The notes: generated from the letters alone by a model not told the origin. Positions 33,837 to 45,218 are shown, counted from the first letter of the stretch. The stretch: 64,000 nucleotides of DNA from Nonomuraea sp. NEAU-A123 (GCF_018603905.1 NZ_JAHFZZ010000003.1:62001-126000); one strand, 5' to 3'. Made by a program: numbers and translations.

Positions 33837-35441
33837 ATGCGTTCCGCCGCCCTCACCTTGCTCGCCGTCTCGGGGCTCCTCACGGCCTGCGGCGGCGGTC
33901 CCGCCGTCCAGGCGCAGGCCGGAGGGGCACCCGTCTACGGGGGCACGCTCACCTACCTGGAGCATCAGCCGACGACCTGCCTCTACCTGCCCGCCGCCGG
34001 GTTCTATCCGAACGGCGGCGTGCTGAACCAGCTCACCGACAAGCTGACCTGGCAGGACCCCAAGACGTTGAAGATCGAGCCGTGGATCGCCACCAAGTGG
34101 GAGGTGAACAAGGACGCCACCGAGTACACCTTCCACCTGCGCGACGGCGTGACGTTCAGCGACGGCAGCCCGCTCGACGCGTCGGCCGTGGCCGCCGACT
34201 TCGACGTGTACGGCAAGGGGAACACCGAGCTCAAGCTGCCCCCGGCCGAGTTCGTCAACAACTACGACCGCAGCGAGGTCCTCGACCCCCTGACGGTGCG
34301 CTTCCACTTCAAGAAGCCGTCACCCGGCTTCCTCCAGGGCACCTCGGTCATCGGCGCCGGGCTGGTGTCGAAGAAGACGATCTCGCTGCCGTACGAGCAG
34401 CAGTGCCAGCTCAAGAACGTCATCGGGTCCGGCCCGTTCACCGTGGCGAGCCAGGTCGTGGACAAGGAGATCGACCTGGCCGCCCGCAAGGACTACAACT
34501 GGGCGCCGGCGTCCTCGAAGCACCAGGGCCGCGCGTACCTCGACCAGATCAAGATCATCGTGACGCCCGAGGACAACGTGCGGGTGGGCGCGCTCACCTC
34601 CGGCCAGGCGGACTACGTCCGCTACGTCCAGGCTTATGACGAAAAAACCGTCAAGGACGCTAATTTCAAGATTTATGCGGAGCCGACCAGAGGCGTGAAC
34701 AACGGCCTCTACCTGCGGCCCGGCAACAGCATCCTCAGCGACCTCGACGTCCGCAAGGCGCTCCAGGCCGGCACGGACGCCAAGGAGGTGGTCGACACCC
34801 TGTTCACCCCGAGCTACCCGGTCGCCACCTCGGTCCTCAGCCACCTCGCCCAGGGGTACGTCGACCTGTCCAAGGAGCTCACCTACGACCCCGCCAAGGC
34901 CAACGCGCTGCTCGACAAGGCCGGCTGGGTACGCGGCGCCGACGGCATCCGCGCCAAGGACGGCAAGCAGCTCCAGCTCGGCGTGTTCGTCTCGGGCCCG
35001 CAGCCGCTGTCCAAGCAGACCCTCGAACTCGTCGCCCAGCAGTGGACCAAGATCGGCGTGAAGCTGGAGATCCGCCCCGCCGACGCCGGCACCCAGGCCG
35101 TCGACATCAAGGACGCGGAGAAGACCGCCATCGCCCACTCGATGGTCGGCCGCGCCGACGAGGACGTAATCAAGAGCCACTTCCACAGCCAGAACCGCGA
35201 CGTCATCCTGTCCAAGGACGCCAAGCTCGACCGGCTCCTGGAGGAGGAGTCGGCCCTGGCGGACAAGGCCGCGCGGGACGCCAAGGTCGGCGAGATCCAG
35301 CGCTACGTGGTGGAGCAGGGTTACGCGATCCCGCTGTTCGAGGAGCCGCAGGTCTACGGCGCCGCCCCCTACGTGCAGGGTGTCGCCTTCGAGGCGGTGG
35401 CCAGGCCCTCGTTCTACTCGGTCTGGCTGTCGAAGCGGTGA
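33837..35441 (+). CDS. ABC transporter substrate-binding lipoprotein (SBP family 5)
   Basis: The 534-aa protein has a lipoprotein signal ending LLTAC (Cys18), preceded by GAAGGA at good spacing. It has the SBP_bac_5 fold, recognised from WEVNKDATEYTFHLRDGVTF and a YAIPLFEEPQVYG end. Proteins of this shape bind oligopeptides, nickel or related small ligands. It is the first gene of a seven-gene chain in which every junction overlaps by 4 bases, and the downstream enzyme set matches the KPN_01854-type transporter clusters of other bacteria. The ligand is unknown. A small palindrome ACCTAcaatcTAGGT lies at 33781-33795 in its promoter. Confidence 0.93.
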   Translation: MRSAALTLLAVSGLLTACGGGPAVQAQAGGAPVYGGTLTYLEHQPTTCLYLPAAGFYPNGGVLNQLTDKLTWQDPKTLKIEPWIATKWEVNKDATEYTFHLRDGVTFSDGSPLDASAVAADFDVYGKGNTELKLPPAEFVNNYDRSEVLDPLTVRFHFKKPSPGFLQGTSVIGAGLVSKKTISLPYEQQCQLKNVIGSGPFTVASQVVDKEIDLAARKDYNWAPASSKHQGRAYLDQIKIIVTPEDNVRVGALTSGQADYVRYVQAYDEKTVKDANFKIYAEPTRGVNNGLYLRPGNSILSDLDVRKALQAGTDAKEVVDTLFTPSYPVATSVLSHLAQGYVDLSKELTYDPAKANALLDKAGWVRGADGIRAKDGKQLQLGVFVSGPQPLSKQTLELVAQQWTKIGVKLEIRPADAGTQAVDIKDAEKTAIAHSMVGRADEDVIKSHFHSQNRDVILSKDAKLDRLLEEESALADKAARDAKVGEIQRYVVEQGYAIPLFEEPQVYGAAPYVQGVAFEAVARPSFYSVWLSKR

Positions 35442-36370
35442 CCCGATACGTCCTGCGGCGCGTCGGGCAGGCGGCGCTGGTGCTGTGGGCCGCCTTCACG
35501 GCCGGCTACGTGCTCCTCTGGCTGCTGCCCGGCGACTCGATCCTGATCAAGTTCCAGAACCCGGAGCTCGGGCTGTCGCCGCAACAGATCTCCGAGATCC
35601 GCGCGTACTACGGCGGCGGCGACCCGCCGCTCGTCGGCTACCTCCACACGCTGCTCGGCTTCCTGCGCGGCGGCTTCGGCTACTCGATCGACACCGGCAC
35701 GCCAGTGGTCGAGCGGCTGGCCGAGGCGCTGCCGGAGACGGCGAAGCTGGCCACGGCGGGCTTCGCGCTGGCCGTGCTGATCGCCGTGGTGATCGCCTTC
35801 GCCGCCGGCTACAGCCGGACGTCCTGGCTGCGCGGGGCGCTGCTGGCCGTGCCGTCGCTGTTCATCTCGGTGCCCGCCTTCTGGCTGGGGATCCTGCTGA
35901 TCCAGGTGTTCTCGTTCCGGCTCGGGCTGGTGCCGGTGATCGGCGGCAGCCCGGCGCAGCAGCTCATCCTGCCGGTGCTGACGCTGGCCGTACCGATCTC
36001 GGCGCCGATCGCCCAGGTGCTGGCGCGCGGCATCGACCAGGTCTACACGCAGCCGTTCGTGCCCGTCGTGGCCGCCAAGGGCGCGTCGCGCCGGTGGATC
36101 CTGTGGCGGCACGTGGCACGCAACGCGGTGCTACCCGCGCTGACCGTCGCCGGGATGACGTTCGGCGAGCTCATCGCCGGATCGGTCGTCACCGAGACGG
36201 TCTTCGGCCGCAACGGCGTCGGACGGCTGACCGAGCAGGCGGTCAACGCGCAGGACACGCCGGTCATGCTGGCCGTCGTGGTGCTCGCGAGCACTGTGTT
36301 CGTCCTCGTCAACCTGGCCGTGGACCTGCTGTTCCCGGTGCTCGACCCCCGGCTGAAGGCGGCGGCGTGA
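35438..36370 (+). CDS. ABC transporter permease (DppB-like)
   Basis: The 310-aa protein starts at a GTG overlapping the SBP stop codon. It begins VTRYVLRRVGQAALVLWAAF (first transmembrane helix), has about six helices, and carries the EAA-type loop AAKGASRRWILWRHVARNAV that docks on the ATPase. The GSVVTETVFGRNGVGRL segment is typical of the DppB family. It forms the membrane channel with the next permease. The 4-base overlaps on both sides indicate translational coupling. Confidence 0.93.
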   Translation: MTRYVLRRVGQAALVLWAAFTAGYVLLWLLPGDSILIKFQNPELGLSPQQISEIRAYYGGGDPPLVGYLHTLLGFLRGGFGYSIDTGTPVVERLAEALPETAKLATAGFALAVLIAVVIAFAAGYSRTSWLRGALLAVPSLFISVPAFWLGILLIQVFSFRLGLVPVIGGSPAQQLILPVLTLAVPISAPIAQVLARGIDQVYTQPFVPVVAAKGASRRWILWRHVARNAVLPALTVAGMTFGELIAGSVVTETVFGRNGVGRLTEQAVNAQDTPVMLAVVVLASTVFVLVNLAVDLLFPVLDPRLKAAA

Positions 36371-37142
36371 AGATCCTTTCCTGGTTGACGGTCGCCGTCG
36401 TCGTGCTCTGGGCCGTCGTGCCCGGCCTGTTCACCGGTTACGACCCGCTGGCCGGGGTGCCGGCCGAGAAGCTGCGCCCGCCGAGCCCTGAGCACCTGTT
36501 CGGCACCGATGCCGTGGGCCGCGACCTGTTCGCCCGCGTGGTGCACGGCTCCGTGCACTCCCTGTCGGGAGCGTTCGTCGCCGTCGCCGTGGGCCTGCTC
36601 GCGGGCACGCTGCTCGGCCTGCTGGCCGGGTCGGCCGGTGGGCTGCTCGACGACGCCGTCATGCGGGTGGCCGACGTGCTGCTGTCCGTGCCCGGCCTGC
36701 TTCTGGCGCTGACGGTGATCATTCTGCTCGGGCCCGGCACGGTCCACGTGGCGATCGCGGTGGGCATCGGGTCCGTCGCCGCGTTCGCCCGGCTGTCGCG
36801 CTCGGAGGTCGTACGGGTGCGCCGGTCCGACTACGTGGAGGCCGCGTTCGGCAGTGGCGGCCGGTTCCCGGCCGTGCTCTGGCGGCACGTCCTGCCCAAC
36901 TCGCTCGGCCCGGTCATCGCGCTCGCCGCGCTGCAGTTCGGGGTGGCGATCCTGGCCATCTCGACGCTCGGCTTCCTCGGCTACGGCGCCGAGCCGCCCA
37001 CGCCCGAGTGGGGACTGCTCATCTCGGAGGGCCGCAACTACCTGGCGACCTCCTGGTGGCTGACGACTCTGCCCGGCGTGGTGGTCGTGGCCGTGGTGCT
37101 GGCCGCGAGCCGGATCAGCCGGTCGATCGGAAGGGACGGGAC

Positions 37143-37146
<4 letters not shown>
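36367..37146 (+). CDS. ABC transporter permease (DppC-like)
   Basis: The 259-aa protein starts at a GTG overlapping the DppB-like stop. The DppC signature [20 protein letters not shown] near the N-terminus is followed by about five transmembrane helices and the EAA loop ending [16 protein letters not shown], then [20 protein letters not shown]. It is slightly short for the family because the N-terminal cytoplasmic segment is reduced. It pairs with the preceding permease. Confidence 0.93.
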
Positions 37147-38707
<1,561 letters not shown>

Positions 38708-38711
<4 letters not shown>

Positions 38712-39694
38712 GGCTGGGATTCTTCAGCCGGCTGCTCGACGAGGTGCCCGCGGGCGAGCGCTACCGGCTGGCCGCCGAGCAGATCGGGCACGCGGAGGCC
38801 TTCGGGTTCGACACGGCGTGGGTGGCGCAGCACCACTTCGACGGCGCCGAGGGCGGGCTGCCCGCGCCGCTGGTCTTCCTGGCCCACGTCGCGGCGCGCA
38901 CCAGCCGGATCCGGCTCGGCACCGGCATCATCACGCTGCCGCTCGAACACCCGGTGCGGGTGGCCGAGGACACCGCCGTACTCGACCTGCTGACCGGCGG
39001 CCGGCTCGAAGTGGGCGTCGGCAGCGGCGGCACGCCGTCGTCGTTCACCGCGTTCGGGAAGGAGAGCGCGCAGCGCGCGGCCATCTACGCCGAGCATCTC
39101 GCGGTGCTCGTCGACGCCTGGTCGGGGCGCGATCTCGGCGGCGGCAACCGGCTCTATCCGGCGGCGCCGCGGCTGCTCGACGCCGTCTGGGAGGCCACGT
39201 TCTCGGTGAGCGGCGGCGCCAGGGCGGGCCGGGCGGGCAACGGGCTGATGCTGTCGCGCACCCAGCCACGCCCCGAGGAGCATCCCGAGGCGACGCTGGC
39301 GGAGATCCAGCGGCCCATCGTGGACGCCTATTACGCGAACCTGCCCGCGGACGCCACGCCCCGGATCGTGGCGTCGCGGACCGCGTTCGTGGCCGACAGC
39401 CGGGCCGAGGCGCTGCGTTACGCCGAACGCGGGCTGAGCCGCGCCCGGCTCCCCTTCGAGACCTCCCGCGACCGCATCACGGCCTTCGACGTGCACGTGG
39501 GCACCCCGCAGGACGTCATCGACAGCCTCAAGGCCGATCCCACGCTCGACCGGGTCACCGACCTGGTCCTGCAGGTGCACTCGGTCGACCCGCCGCACCC
39601 ACTGATCCTCCGCTCCATCGAGCTGCTGGCCACCGAGGTCGCGCCCGCGCTCGGCTGGGCACCGGCTCCCTCCACCGAAATGAGCACCACATGA
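38708..39694 (+). CDS. LLM-class flavin-dependent oxidoreductase (KPN_01858-type)
   Basis: The 328-aa protein has the bacterial luciferase-like TIM barrel: [60 protein letters not shown] and [14 protein letters not shown]. Such enzymes use reduced FMN and oxygen for monooxygenation or desulfurisation. Position between the ABC ATPase and CMD/AhpD genes matches the KPN_01858-type putative monooxygenase clusters known from proteobacteria and actinobacteria. It probably oxidises the imported compound (inference). No flavin reductase is encoded nearby. Confidence 0.9.
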
Positions 39695-40284
39695 TCGACG
39701 TGATCGACCACCTGGCCGGGATCGAGCCGGACTCGCCGCTCGATCACCTGCGTGACCAGCGGCCGGACGCCCGCGAGCACGCCCAGCGCGGCTTCGACGC
39801 GCTGCTCACCCCTGACGTGCCGGGCGAGGTCTCGCTGGTCGAGCGGGACGCGGTGGCGGCCTTCGTGACCGGTCTGCACCGGGATCCCCGAACCGCCCGC
39901 TTCTACGCCGACCGGCTCTCCGAGCTGGCGCCCGATCTGCTCGACGTGGTCCGGCGGGAGATCGCGGCCGGGAGCACAACCGGCCCCTACGGCGCCTATC
40001 CCGCCGACGGGCCGCTCGCCGTCGAGAGCGACGACGGGCTGCGCTACCGGGCTCAGGATCCCGCGGCGCTCGGGGGCCGGCTCACCGCCGCCTTCGAGCA
40101 CGCGCACCTGCTCGTGTTCCGCCCGCGCGAGGCGGACCCCAAGGACCTGCGGGCGCTCGCGGACGCGGGCTGGAGTGATACGGCCATCGTGACGCTCTCG
40201 CAGCTCGTCGCCTTCCTCAGCTTCCAGATCCGGGTGGTCGCGGGCCTGCGGCTGCTCGGCGCCACCCAGAAGGGCACCTCATGA
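39691..40284 (+). CDS. CMD-domain protein (Avi_7170-type)
   Basis: The 197-aa protein has a helical carboxymuconolactone-decarboxylase/AhpD-like fold (ERDAVAAFVTGLHRDPRTAR, FYADRLSEL, LSQLVAFLSFQIRVVAGLRL) but lacks the CxxC pair seen in the next gene. The ATG overlaps the LLM stop. It is the partner usually encoded with the LLM enzyme and AhpD-like protein in this cluster type. Without redox cysteines it may be structural, or may form a hetero-oligomer with the AhpD-like product (inference). Confidence 0.85.
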   Translation: MIDVIDHLAGIEPDSPLDHLRDQRPDAREHAQRGFDALLTPDVPGEVSLVERDAVAAFVTGLHRDPRTARFYADRLSELAPDLLDVVRREIAAGSTTGPYGAYPADGPLAVESDDGLRYRAQDPAALGGRLTAAFEHAHLLVFRPREADPKDLRALADAGWSDTAIVTLSQLVAFLSFQIRVVAGLRLLGATQKGTS

Positions 40285-40844
40285 CCGGCTTCACCACGGA
40301 CCAACTGGACTGGACGCCGTGGCTGGCGCCGCTGACCGAACCCGAGCTGACCGACGCGCACCGGGAGGCCCTGGTCGACGCGGCCCGCGCCGCCTCGCCG
40401 TACTTCAGGCTGCTGGCCCGCGACCCGGAGATCCTGCACGCGCGGACCAAGACCGACAAGGACATCTTCTACAACACCAAGGGCGGGCTGCCGCGCCCGG
40501 AGCGCGAGCTGGCCGCGACCGCCACCTCGCGCCGCAACGGGTGCGTCTACTGCGCCTCCGTACACGCGCGGTTCGCGGCGCACTACTCCAAACGGCCCGA
40601 CGACGTGCAGCGGCTGCTCGACGAGGGAGTAGGAGCACCGCAGGACGGGCGGTGGCAGGCGGTCATCGACGCCTCGGTGGCGCTCGCGGCCACGCCGGTC
40701 GAGTTCGGCGCCGAGCACATCGAGGCGCTGCGTGCCGCCGGGCTGGACGACCTGGCGATCAGCGACACGATTCACGCGGCGGCCTTCTTCAACTGGGCCA
40801 ACCGGCTCATGCTCTCGCTAGGAGAGCCCACCGCCGACCGGTAG
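40281..40844 (+). CDS. AhpD-like alkylhydroperoxidase-domain protein (Avi_7169-type)
   Basis: The 187-aa protein has the AhpD redox centre C88-V-Y-C91-A-S-V-H95, preceded by RPERELAATATSRRNG. The CxxC plus His arrangement supports thiol-dependent peroxidase or disulfide reductase activity. It is the last gene of the operon (ATGA overlap with the CMD gene), and probably handles peroxide or a reactive product of the LLM monooxygenase. No terminator hairpin follows before the VOC gene, so readthrough is possible. Confidence 0.92.
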   Translation: MTGFTTDQLDWTPWLAPLTEPELTDAHREALVDAARAASPYFRLLARDPEILHARTKTDKDIFYNTKGGLPRPERELAATATSRRNGCVYCASVHARFAAHYSKRPDDVQRLLDEGVGAPQDGRWQAVIDASVALAATPVEFGAEHIEALRAAGLDDLAISDTIHAAAFFNWANRLMLSLGEPTADR

Positions 40845-40893
40845 GCATACTAGTGATCGATCCGAGGGCCCACCGCCGACGGAAGGCAGACCC

Positions 40894-41514
40894 GTGACCG
40901 ATCCCCGCCTCGACCACCTCGTTTACGCCGTGCCCGACCTCCTGCGCGGCGTCGCCGACTTCGCCGAGCGCACCGGGGTGGCCCCGGCGGTCGGGGGCCG
41001 CCACCCCGGCGGCACCGCCAACTACCTGGTCGGCTTCGACGAGACCTCCTACCTGGAGATCATCGGCCCCGATCCGGAAGCCGCGGCCGGCCTCCAGCGC
41101 CCCATCTTCGACCTGGAGACCCTCTCCGAGCCGCGGCTCATCACCTGGGCCGTGCGCTCCGCCGACCTCGACAAGTCCGTACGGCAGGCCCGCGAGCGCG
41201 GCTACGACCCCGGCGACGTCGAGCCGCTGTCCCGGCGCACCCCCGACGGCACCCTGCTGGAGTGGCGGCTCACCAGGCGAGAGGATCCCGAGCCGGTCCA
41301 GCCGGTGCCGTTCCTCATCGACTGGGGCGGCACCGCCCGTCCCGCGGGGCTGCCCCGGCTGGGCCTGGCCGCCTTCAGCGCAGTCCACCCGGAGCCCGCC
41401 GCGCTCCGGCGCGACCTGGCCGCGCTGGGCGTCGAGCTGGACGTCACCGAAGGCCCGGAGATCGCGTTGCGGGCAGTGCTCGACACCCCGCTCGGCCCCG
41501 TGACCCTGGCCTAG
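40894..41514 (+). CDS. VOC family protein (glyoxalase-like)
   Basis: The 206-aa protein starts at a GTG with GGAAGG upstream. It begins TDPRLDHLVYAVPDLLRGVA with a first-strand His, and the FDETSYLEIIGPDPEAA segment supplies a Glu at the usual metal position. The two halves form the paired beta-alpha-beta-beta-beta modules of vicinal oxygen chelate enzymes (Glyoxalase_3-like). Substrate unknown. The 49-bp gap after the AhpD-like gene contains a copy of about 20 bases of that gene's 3' end, which suggests the gene was joined here by a short duplication. Confidence 0.85.
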   Translation: MTDPRLDHLVYAVPDLLRGVADFAERTGVAPAVGGRHPGGTANYLVGFDETSYLEIIGPDPEAAAGLQRPIFDLETLSEPRLITWAVRSADLDKSVRQARERGYDPGDVEPLSRRTPDGTLLEWRLTRREDPEPVQPVPFLIDWGGTARPAGLPRLGLAAFSAVHPEPAALRRDLAALGVELDVTEGPEIALRAVLDTPLGPVTLA

Positions 41515-41562
41515 CCGCGCATTCCGTTGGCCTGATCGCGGGCTAGCCGCAAGAATGGCTCG

Positions 41563-43182
41563 ATGGCTGACACTACGGAGACCGACTGGGTCTCCAGGTT
41601 CGCGGATGAGGTGATCTCCGAGGCGGAGCGTCGCGCCCCGGGCAAACCGATCGTCTGCGCCTCGGGATTGAGCCCGTCCGGGCCGATCCATCTGGGCAAT
41701 CTGCGGGAGGTCATGACCCCTCACCTCGTCGCCGACGAGATCCGCCGCCGCGGCCACGACTGCGTCCACCTGCTGTCGTGGGACGACTATGACCGCTTCC
41801 GCCGGGTGCCCGCGGGCATCGACCCGTCGTGGGCCGACCACATCGGCAAGCCCCTGACCTCGGTGCCCGCCCCTCCGGGCAGCCCGCACTCGAGCTGGGC
41901 CGAGCACTTCAAGGCGCCGATGACCGAGGCGCTGGCCGAGCTCGGCGTCACCTTCACCGGCATCAGCCAGACCGAGCAGTACACCGCCGGCACCTACCGC
42001 GAGCAGATCCTGCTCGCCATGCGCGAACGGGAGCGGATCAACGCGGTCCTGGCCCGCTACCGCACCAAGGACACCAAGGAGGAGGTGGCCGACTACTACC
42101 CCTACAAGCCCTATTGCGAGCTGTGCGAGCGGGATCTCACCACGGTCACCGCCTATGACGACGACAGCACCGAGCTGGCCTACACGTGCGAGTGCGGGTT
42201 CGGCGAGACCGTGCGCCTGGCCGAGCACGACCGCGGCAAGCTGGTGTGGAAGGTCGACTGGCCGATGCGCTGGGCGCATGAGGGCGTGGTGTTCGAGCCC
42301 TCGGGCGTCGACCATCACTCCCCCGGCTCGGCCTGGATCGTCGGCGGGCAGATCGTGGGCGAGGTGTTCGGCGGCGAGCGGCCGATCGGCCCGATGTACG
42401 CCTTCGTCGGCATCACCGGCATGGCCAAGATGAGCAGCTCCAAGGGTGATGTGCCGACTCCGGCCGACGCCCTGGAGATCATGGAGGCGCCGGTGCTGCG
42501 CTGGCTGTACGCGCGGCGCAAGCCGTCGCAGTCCTTCAAGATCGCCTTCGACCAGGAGATCCAGCGGCTCTACGACGAATGGGACAGCCTCGGCCGCAAG
42601 GTCGCCACCGAGACCGCCCAGCCCGCCGAGCTGGCCGCCTACGAGCGGGCCGTGCGCACGTCCGAGGGGCCGCTGGCCGCCACGCCGCGGCCGGTCCCCT
42701 ACCGGACCCTCGCCTCCATCGTCGACATCACCACGGGCGACGACGACCAGACGCTACGCATCCTGCGCGACCTCGACGCCGAGCTCACCTCCCTCGACGA
42801 AGCCCGCCCCCGGCTCGACCGCGCACAACGCTGGATCGACACCCAGGTCCCCGCCGACCAGCGCACCCGCGTACGCGAGTCACCGGACACCGACCTGCTC
42901 GCCTCACTGGACGAGGCCGAACGCGACTCACTCCGCCTGCTGGTCGACGGCCTCGACGAACACTGGTCACTCGACGGCCTGACCACACTGGTGTACGGCG
43001 TGCCAAAGGTCCGGGCCGGACTGGACCCCGACGCCAAGGCAACACCCGAACTGAAGGCGGCCCAACGCGCCTTCTTCGCCCTCCTCTACCGCCTCCTGGT
43101 AGGCCAGGACACGGGACCACGGCTGCCCACGCTGCTCCTGGCCGTAGGCGCCGACCGGGTGAGGAAACTCGTGGGCGTGTAA
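41563..43182 (+). CDS. lysS: Lysyl-tRNA synthetase, class I
   Basis: The 539-aa protein is the archaeal-type class I enzyme: H43-L-G-N46 (HIGH box) in SGPIHLGNLREVMTPHLVAD, a zinc-finger-like CELCERD with YTCECGFG, and K289-M-S-S-S-K294 (KMSKS). It charges tRNA-Lys using a Rossmann-fold active site, unlike the class II enzyme used by most bacteria. Many actinobacteria carry both classes; only this one is in the window. No Shine-Dalgarno is visible before the ATG, so leaderless translation is possible. The C-terminal anticodon-binding helices are present and the gene is full length. Confidence 0.95.
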   Translation: MADTTETDWVSRFADEVISEAERRAPGKPIVCASGLSPSGPIHLGNLREVMTPHLVADEIRRRGHDCVHLLSWDDYDRFRRVPAGIDPSWADHIGKPLTSVPAPPGSPHSSWAEHFKAPMTEALAELGVTFTGISQTEQYTAGTYREQILLAMRERERINAVLARYRTKDTKEEVADYYPYKPYCELCERDLTTVTAYDDDSTELAYTCECGFGETVRLAEHDRGKLVWKVDWPMRWAHEGVVFEPSGVDHHSPGSAWIVGGQIVGEVFGGERPIGPMYAFVGITGMAKMSSSKGDVPTPADALEIMEAPVLRWLYARRKPSQSFKIAFDQEIQRLYDEWDSLGRKVATETAQPAELAAYERAVRTSEGPLAATPRPVPYRTLASIVDITTGDDDQTLRILRDLDAELTSLDEARPRLDRAQRWIDTQVPADQRTRVRESPDTDLLASLDEAERDSLRLLVDGLDEHWSLDGLTTLVYGVPKVRAGLDPDAKATPELKAAQRAFFALLYRLLVGQDTGPRLPTLLLAVGADRVRKLVGV

Positions 43183-43281
43183 GACCCCCGCGAGTGGCCA
43201 ACTCGGAGGACGGCCGGGGTCAAGAGTGCGCACGTCACGGCGCCCGGCCCGGTAAACCTCAGGAGCGTGCCCCTGGACAGA

Positions 43282-43313
43282 GGCCAGCCCCGCCCAGAAG
43301 GGTGGGGCTGGCC
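43282..43313. terminator. Terminator between convergent lysS and Lrp genes
   Basis: A 14-bp stem with one G-T pair (43282-43295 and 43300-43313) and loop AGAA lies between the two stops. An A-rich tract follows at 43325-43340. Confidence 0.7.
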
Positions 43314-43340
43314 CATGCTGGCCGTAAAAGAAGAAAAAAG

Positions 43341-43838
43341 TCACTTGCGTCCGGTGCGCGGGGGGCTGGGACGTTCGGAAGAAAGCACCTCAACAGAGGT
43401 CTTGCGGATGTGGTCGTAGACGAGGGACGTGCGGACGTCGGCGATGTTGCGGTGGCGTGAGATGTGGTCGAGCACGAAGTCGCGTAGGTGCCCCGTGTCG
43501 CGCACGGCCACCTGGATGATGAAGTCGTCGCCGCCCGACACCACGAAGATCGCCAGCGTCTCCGGCAGCGCGGCCACGTAGTCGCGGAACCCCTCGACCG
43601 CCTCGCGGATCTTGGGATGCAGCCGAACGTGGATGAGCGCCTGCACCGGGCGGCCGATCGCGGCCAGGTTGATCTCGGCGTGGAAGCCTTCGATCACGCC
43701 GTGGCCGCGCAGTGACCGCACCCGTTCGAGGCAGGTCGAGGGCGCGATGCCGATCCGCTCGGCGAGCTCGCGGTTGGTCTGGCGGCCGTCGCGCTGCAAC
43801 TCGACGACGATGGCCGTATCAAGTTCGTCCACAGCCAC
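43341..43838 (-). CDS. Lrp/AsnC-family transcriptional regulator
   Basis: The 165-aa protein has the Lrp helix-turn-helix (LDTAIVVELQRDGRQTNREL, then AERIGIAPSTCLERVRSL) and the RAM/AsnC sensor domain (FVVSGGDDFIIQVAVRDTGH, then LRDFVLDHI). It binds an amino acid and controls nearby genes. The divergent DUF2000 gene is its usual neighbour and the likely target; the intergenic region is about 110 bp. Confidence 0.93.
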   Translation of the reverse strand: MAVDELDTAIVVELQRDGRQTNRELAERIGIAPSTCLERVRSLRGHGVIEGFHAEINLAAIGRPVQALIHVRLHPKIREAVEGFRDYVAALPETLAIFVVSGGDDFIIQVAVRDTGHLRDFVLDHISRHRNIADVRTSLVYDHIRKTSVEVLSSERPSPPRTGRK

Positions 43839-43948
43839 ATGTTGCCACGAATCTCCGAATTTCCTGCGGAATCAGGGCCGTTGAGTTGTTACTTCAGCGG
43901 GAAAAATGGCACCTTTCCTTCGTAAGTTCGGAGGAGAAAGGACCTCGG

Positions 43949-44413
43949 ATGACCATGCTGGCCGGCTGGATCGACAGCCTCGACCATCGCAGTGACCTGC
44001 CCACCCGGGAGCTCCCGGTGAAATGGGTGATGGTGATGGACCGCGACCTGCCCCGCGGCCTCCAGGCCAACGCCGCCGCCTGCCTGGCCGCGTCCGTAGG
44101 CCGTACGGTGCCCGCCATCCTCGGCTCGGGCGGCACCGACGCCTCCGGGCACCACCATGCCGGGCTGCCGTGGATCGGCTGCACGGTGCTGTCCGCGCCC
44201 GCCGCGATCGTCAGCCGGGTGCGGGCCGAGGCCGCCACCGAACCCGACCTGGTCGTCACCGACATGGCGGCCATCGCCCAGCGGACCAACGTCTACGACG
44301 AGTACTTGGCCGAACTCGCTCGGACGGAGGAGCCGCCCTACTACGCCGTCAGCCTCCTCGGCCCGCGCGCGGTGGTGGAGCGCCTCACCGGACGGCTCCC
44401 TTTGCTGCGCTGA
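43949..44413 (+). CDS. DUF2000 family protein
   Basis: The 154-aa protein is recognised as DUF2000 from PVKWVMVMDRDLPRGLQANA, HHHAGLPWIGCTVLSAPA and the ending YYAVSLLGPRAVVERLTG. DUF2000 proteins have a peptidyl-tRNA hydrolase-like fold, but their activity is not established. AAAGGA lies six bases before the ATG. It is divergent from an Lrp-family regulator, a common arrangement that suggests amino-acid-responsive control. Confidence 0.88.
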   Translation: MTMLAGWIDSLDHRSDLPTRELPVKWVMVMDRDLPRGLQANAAACLAASVGRTVPAILGSGGTDASGHHHAGLPWIGCTVLSAPAAIVSRVRAEAATEPDLVVTDMAAIAQRTNVYDEYLAELARTEEPPYYAVSLLGPRAVVERLTGRLPLLR

Positions 44414-44495
44414 ATGTCCGGACATATATATATATCCGAGGGCGATGCAAGGGCCTGTCAAGCGGCTTGCATGCGGTAAAGCGCACCTTCAGGGC

Positions 44496-45218
44496 ATGAA
44501 CAAGCCCTTCGCCGTGAGCGTCAGTGTCGTCGTTCCTGCGATGAACGAGGCCGGCAATCTCCCCCACGTCTTCGCGACGCTGCCTACCTGGATCGACGAA
44601 GTAGTCCTCGTCGACGGCAACTCGATCGACAACACTGTCGCCGTGGCCCGGCAACTCCGCCCCGACCTGCGCGTCGTCGCGCAGACGGGACGTGGAAAGG
44701 GCAACGCCCTCATCGAGGGCTTCACGGCGGCACGCGGCGACGTCATCGTCATGATCGACGCCGATGGGTCGACCGACGGCGGAGAGATCTTCTCCTTCGT
44801 CAGCGCGCTGGTGCAAGGCGCCGACTTCGCCAAGGGCTCCAGGTACGCCCCCGGCGGCGGCTCCGACGACATCAGCCTGCTCCGGTCGCTCGGCAACAAG
44901 GTCCTCACGGGTCTGACGAACCTGTTGTACGGCACCCGCTACACCGACCTTTGCTACGGCTACAACGCGTTCTGGGCCCACCACCTCGACGCGCTGGCAC
45001 TGGACTGCGACGGCTTCGAGATCGAGACGCTGATGAACGTACGAGCCGCCCAGGCCGGACTCCGCATCCGCGAGGTACCCAGCCACGAGCACTCCCGCAT
45101 CCATGGCGAGAGCAACCTGCACGCCGTACGCGACGGCTGGCGCGTACTGAAGACGATCTTCCGCGAGCGCACCCGGGGGGCCATGGCCGCACAGGCCCAG
45201 GTGGCGCTCGCCGAGTGA
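44496..45218 (+). CDS. Family 2 glycosyltransferase
   Basis: The 240-aa protein has the GT-A fold markers VSVVVPAMNEAGNLPHVFAT, the D-x-D-like MIDADGSTDGGEI and an acceptor-side HSRIHGESNLHAVRDGWRVL segment. It lacks transmembrane helices, so it resembles soluble dolichyl-phosphate mannose synthase-like enzymes with the anchor missing. The donor and acceptor are unknown. A near-palindromic ATATATATAT tract at 44425-44436, rare in this GC-rich sequence, lies 60 bases upstream and could serve as the promoter -10 or an operator. Confidence 0.9.
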   Translation: MNKPFAVSVSVVVPAMNEAGNLPHVFATLPTWIDEVVLVDGNSIDNTVAVARQLRPDLRVVAQTGRGKGNALIEGFTAARGDVIVMIDADGSTDGGEIFSFVSALVQGADFAKGSRYAPGGGSDDISLLRSLGNKVLTGLTNLLYGTRYTDLCYGYNAFWAHHLDALALDCDGFEIETLMNVRAAQAGLRIREVPSHEHSRIHGESNLHAVRDGWRVLKTIFRERTRGAMAAQAQVALAE

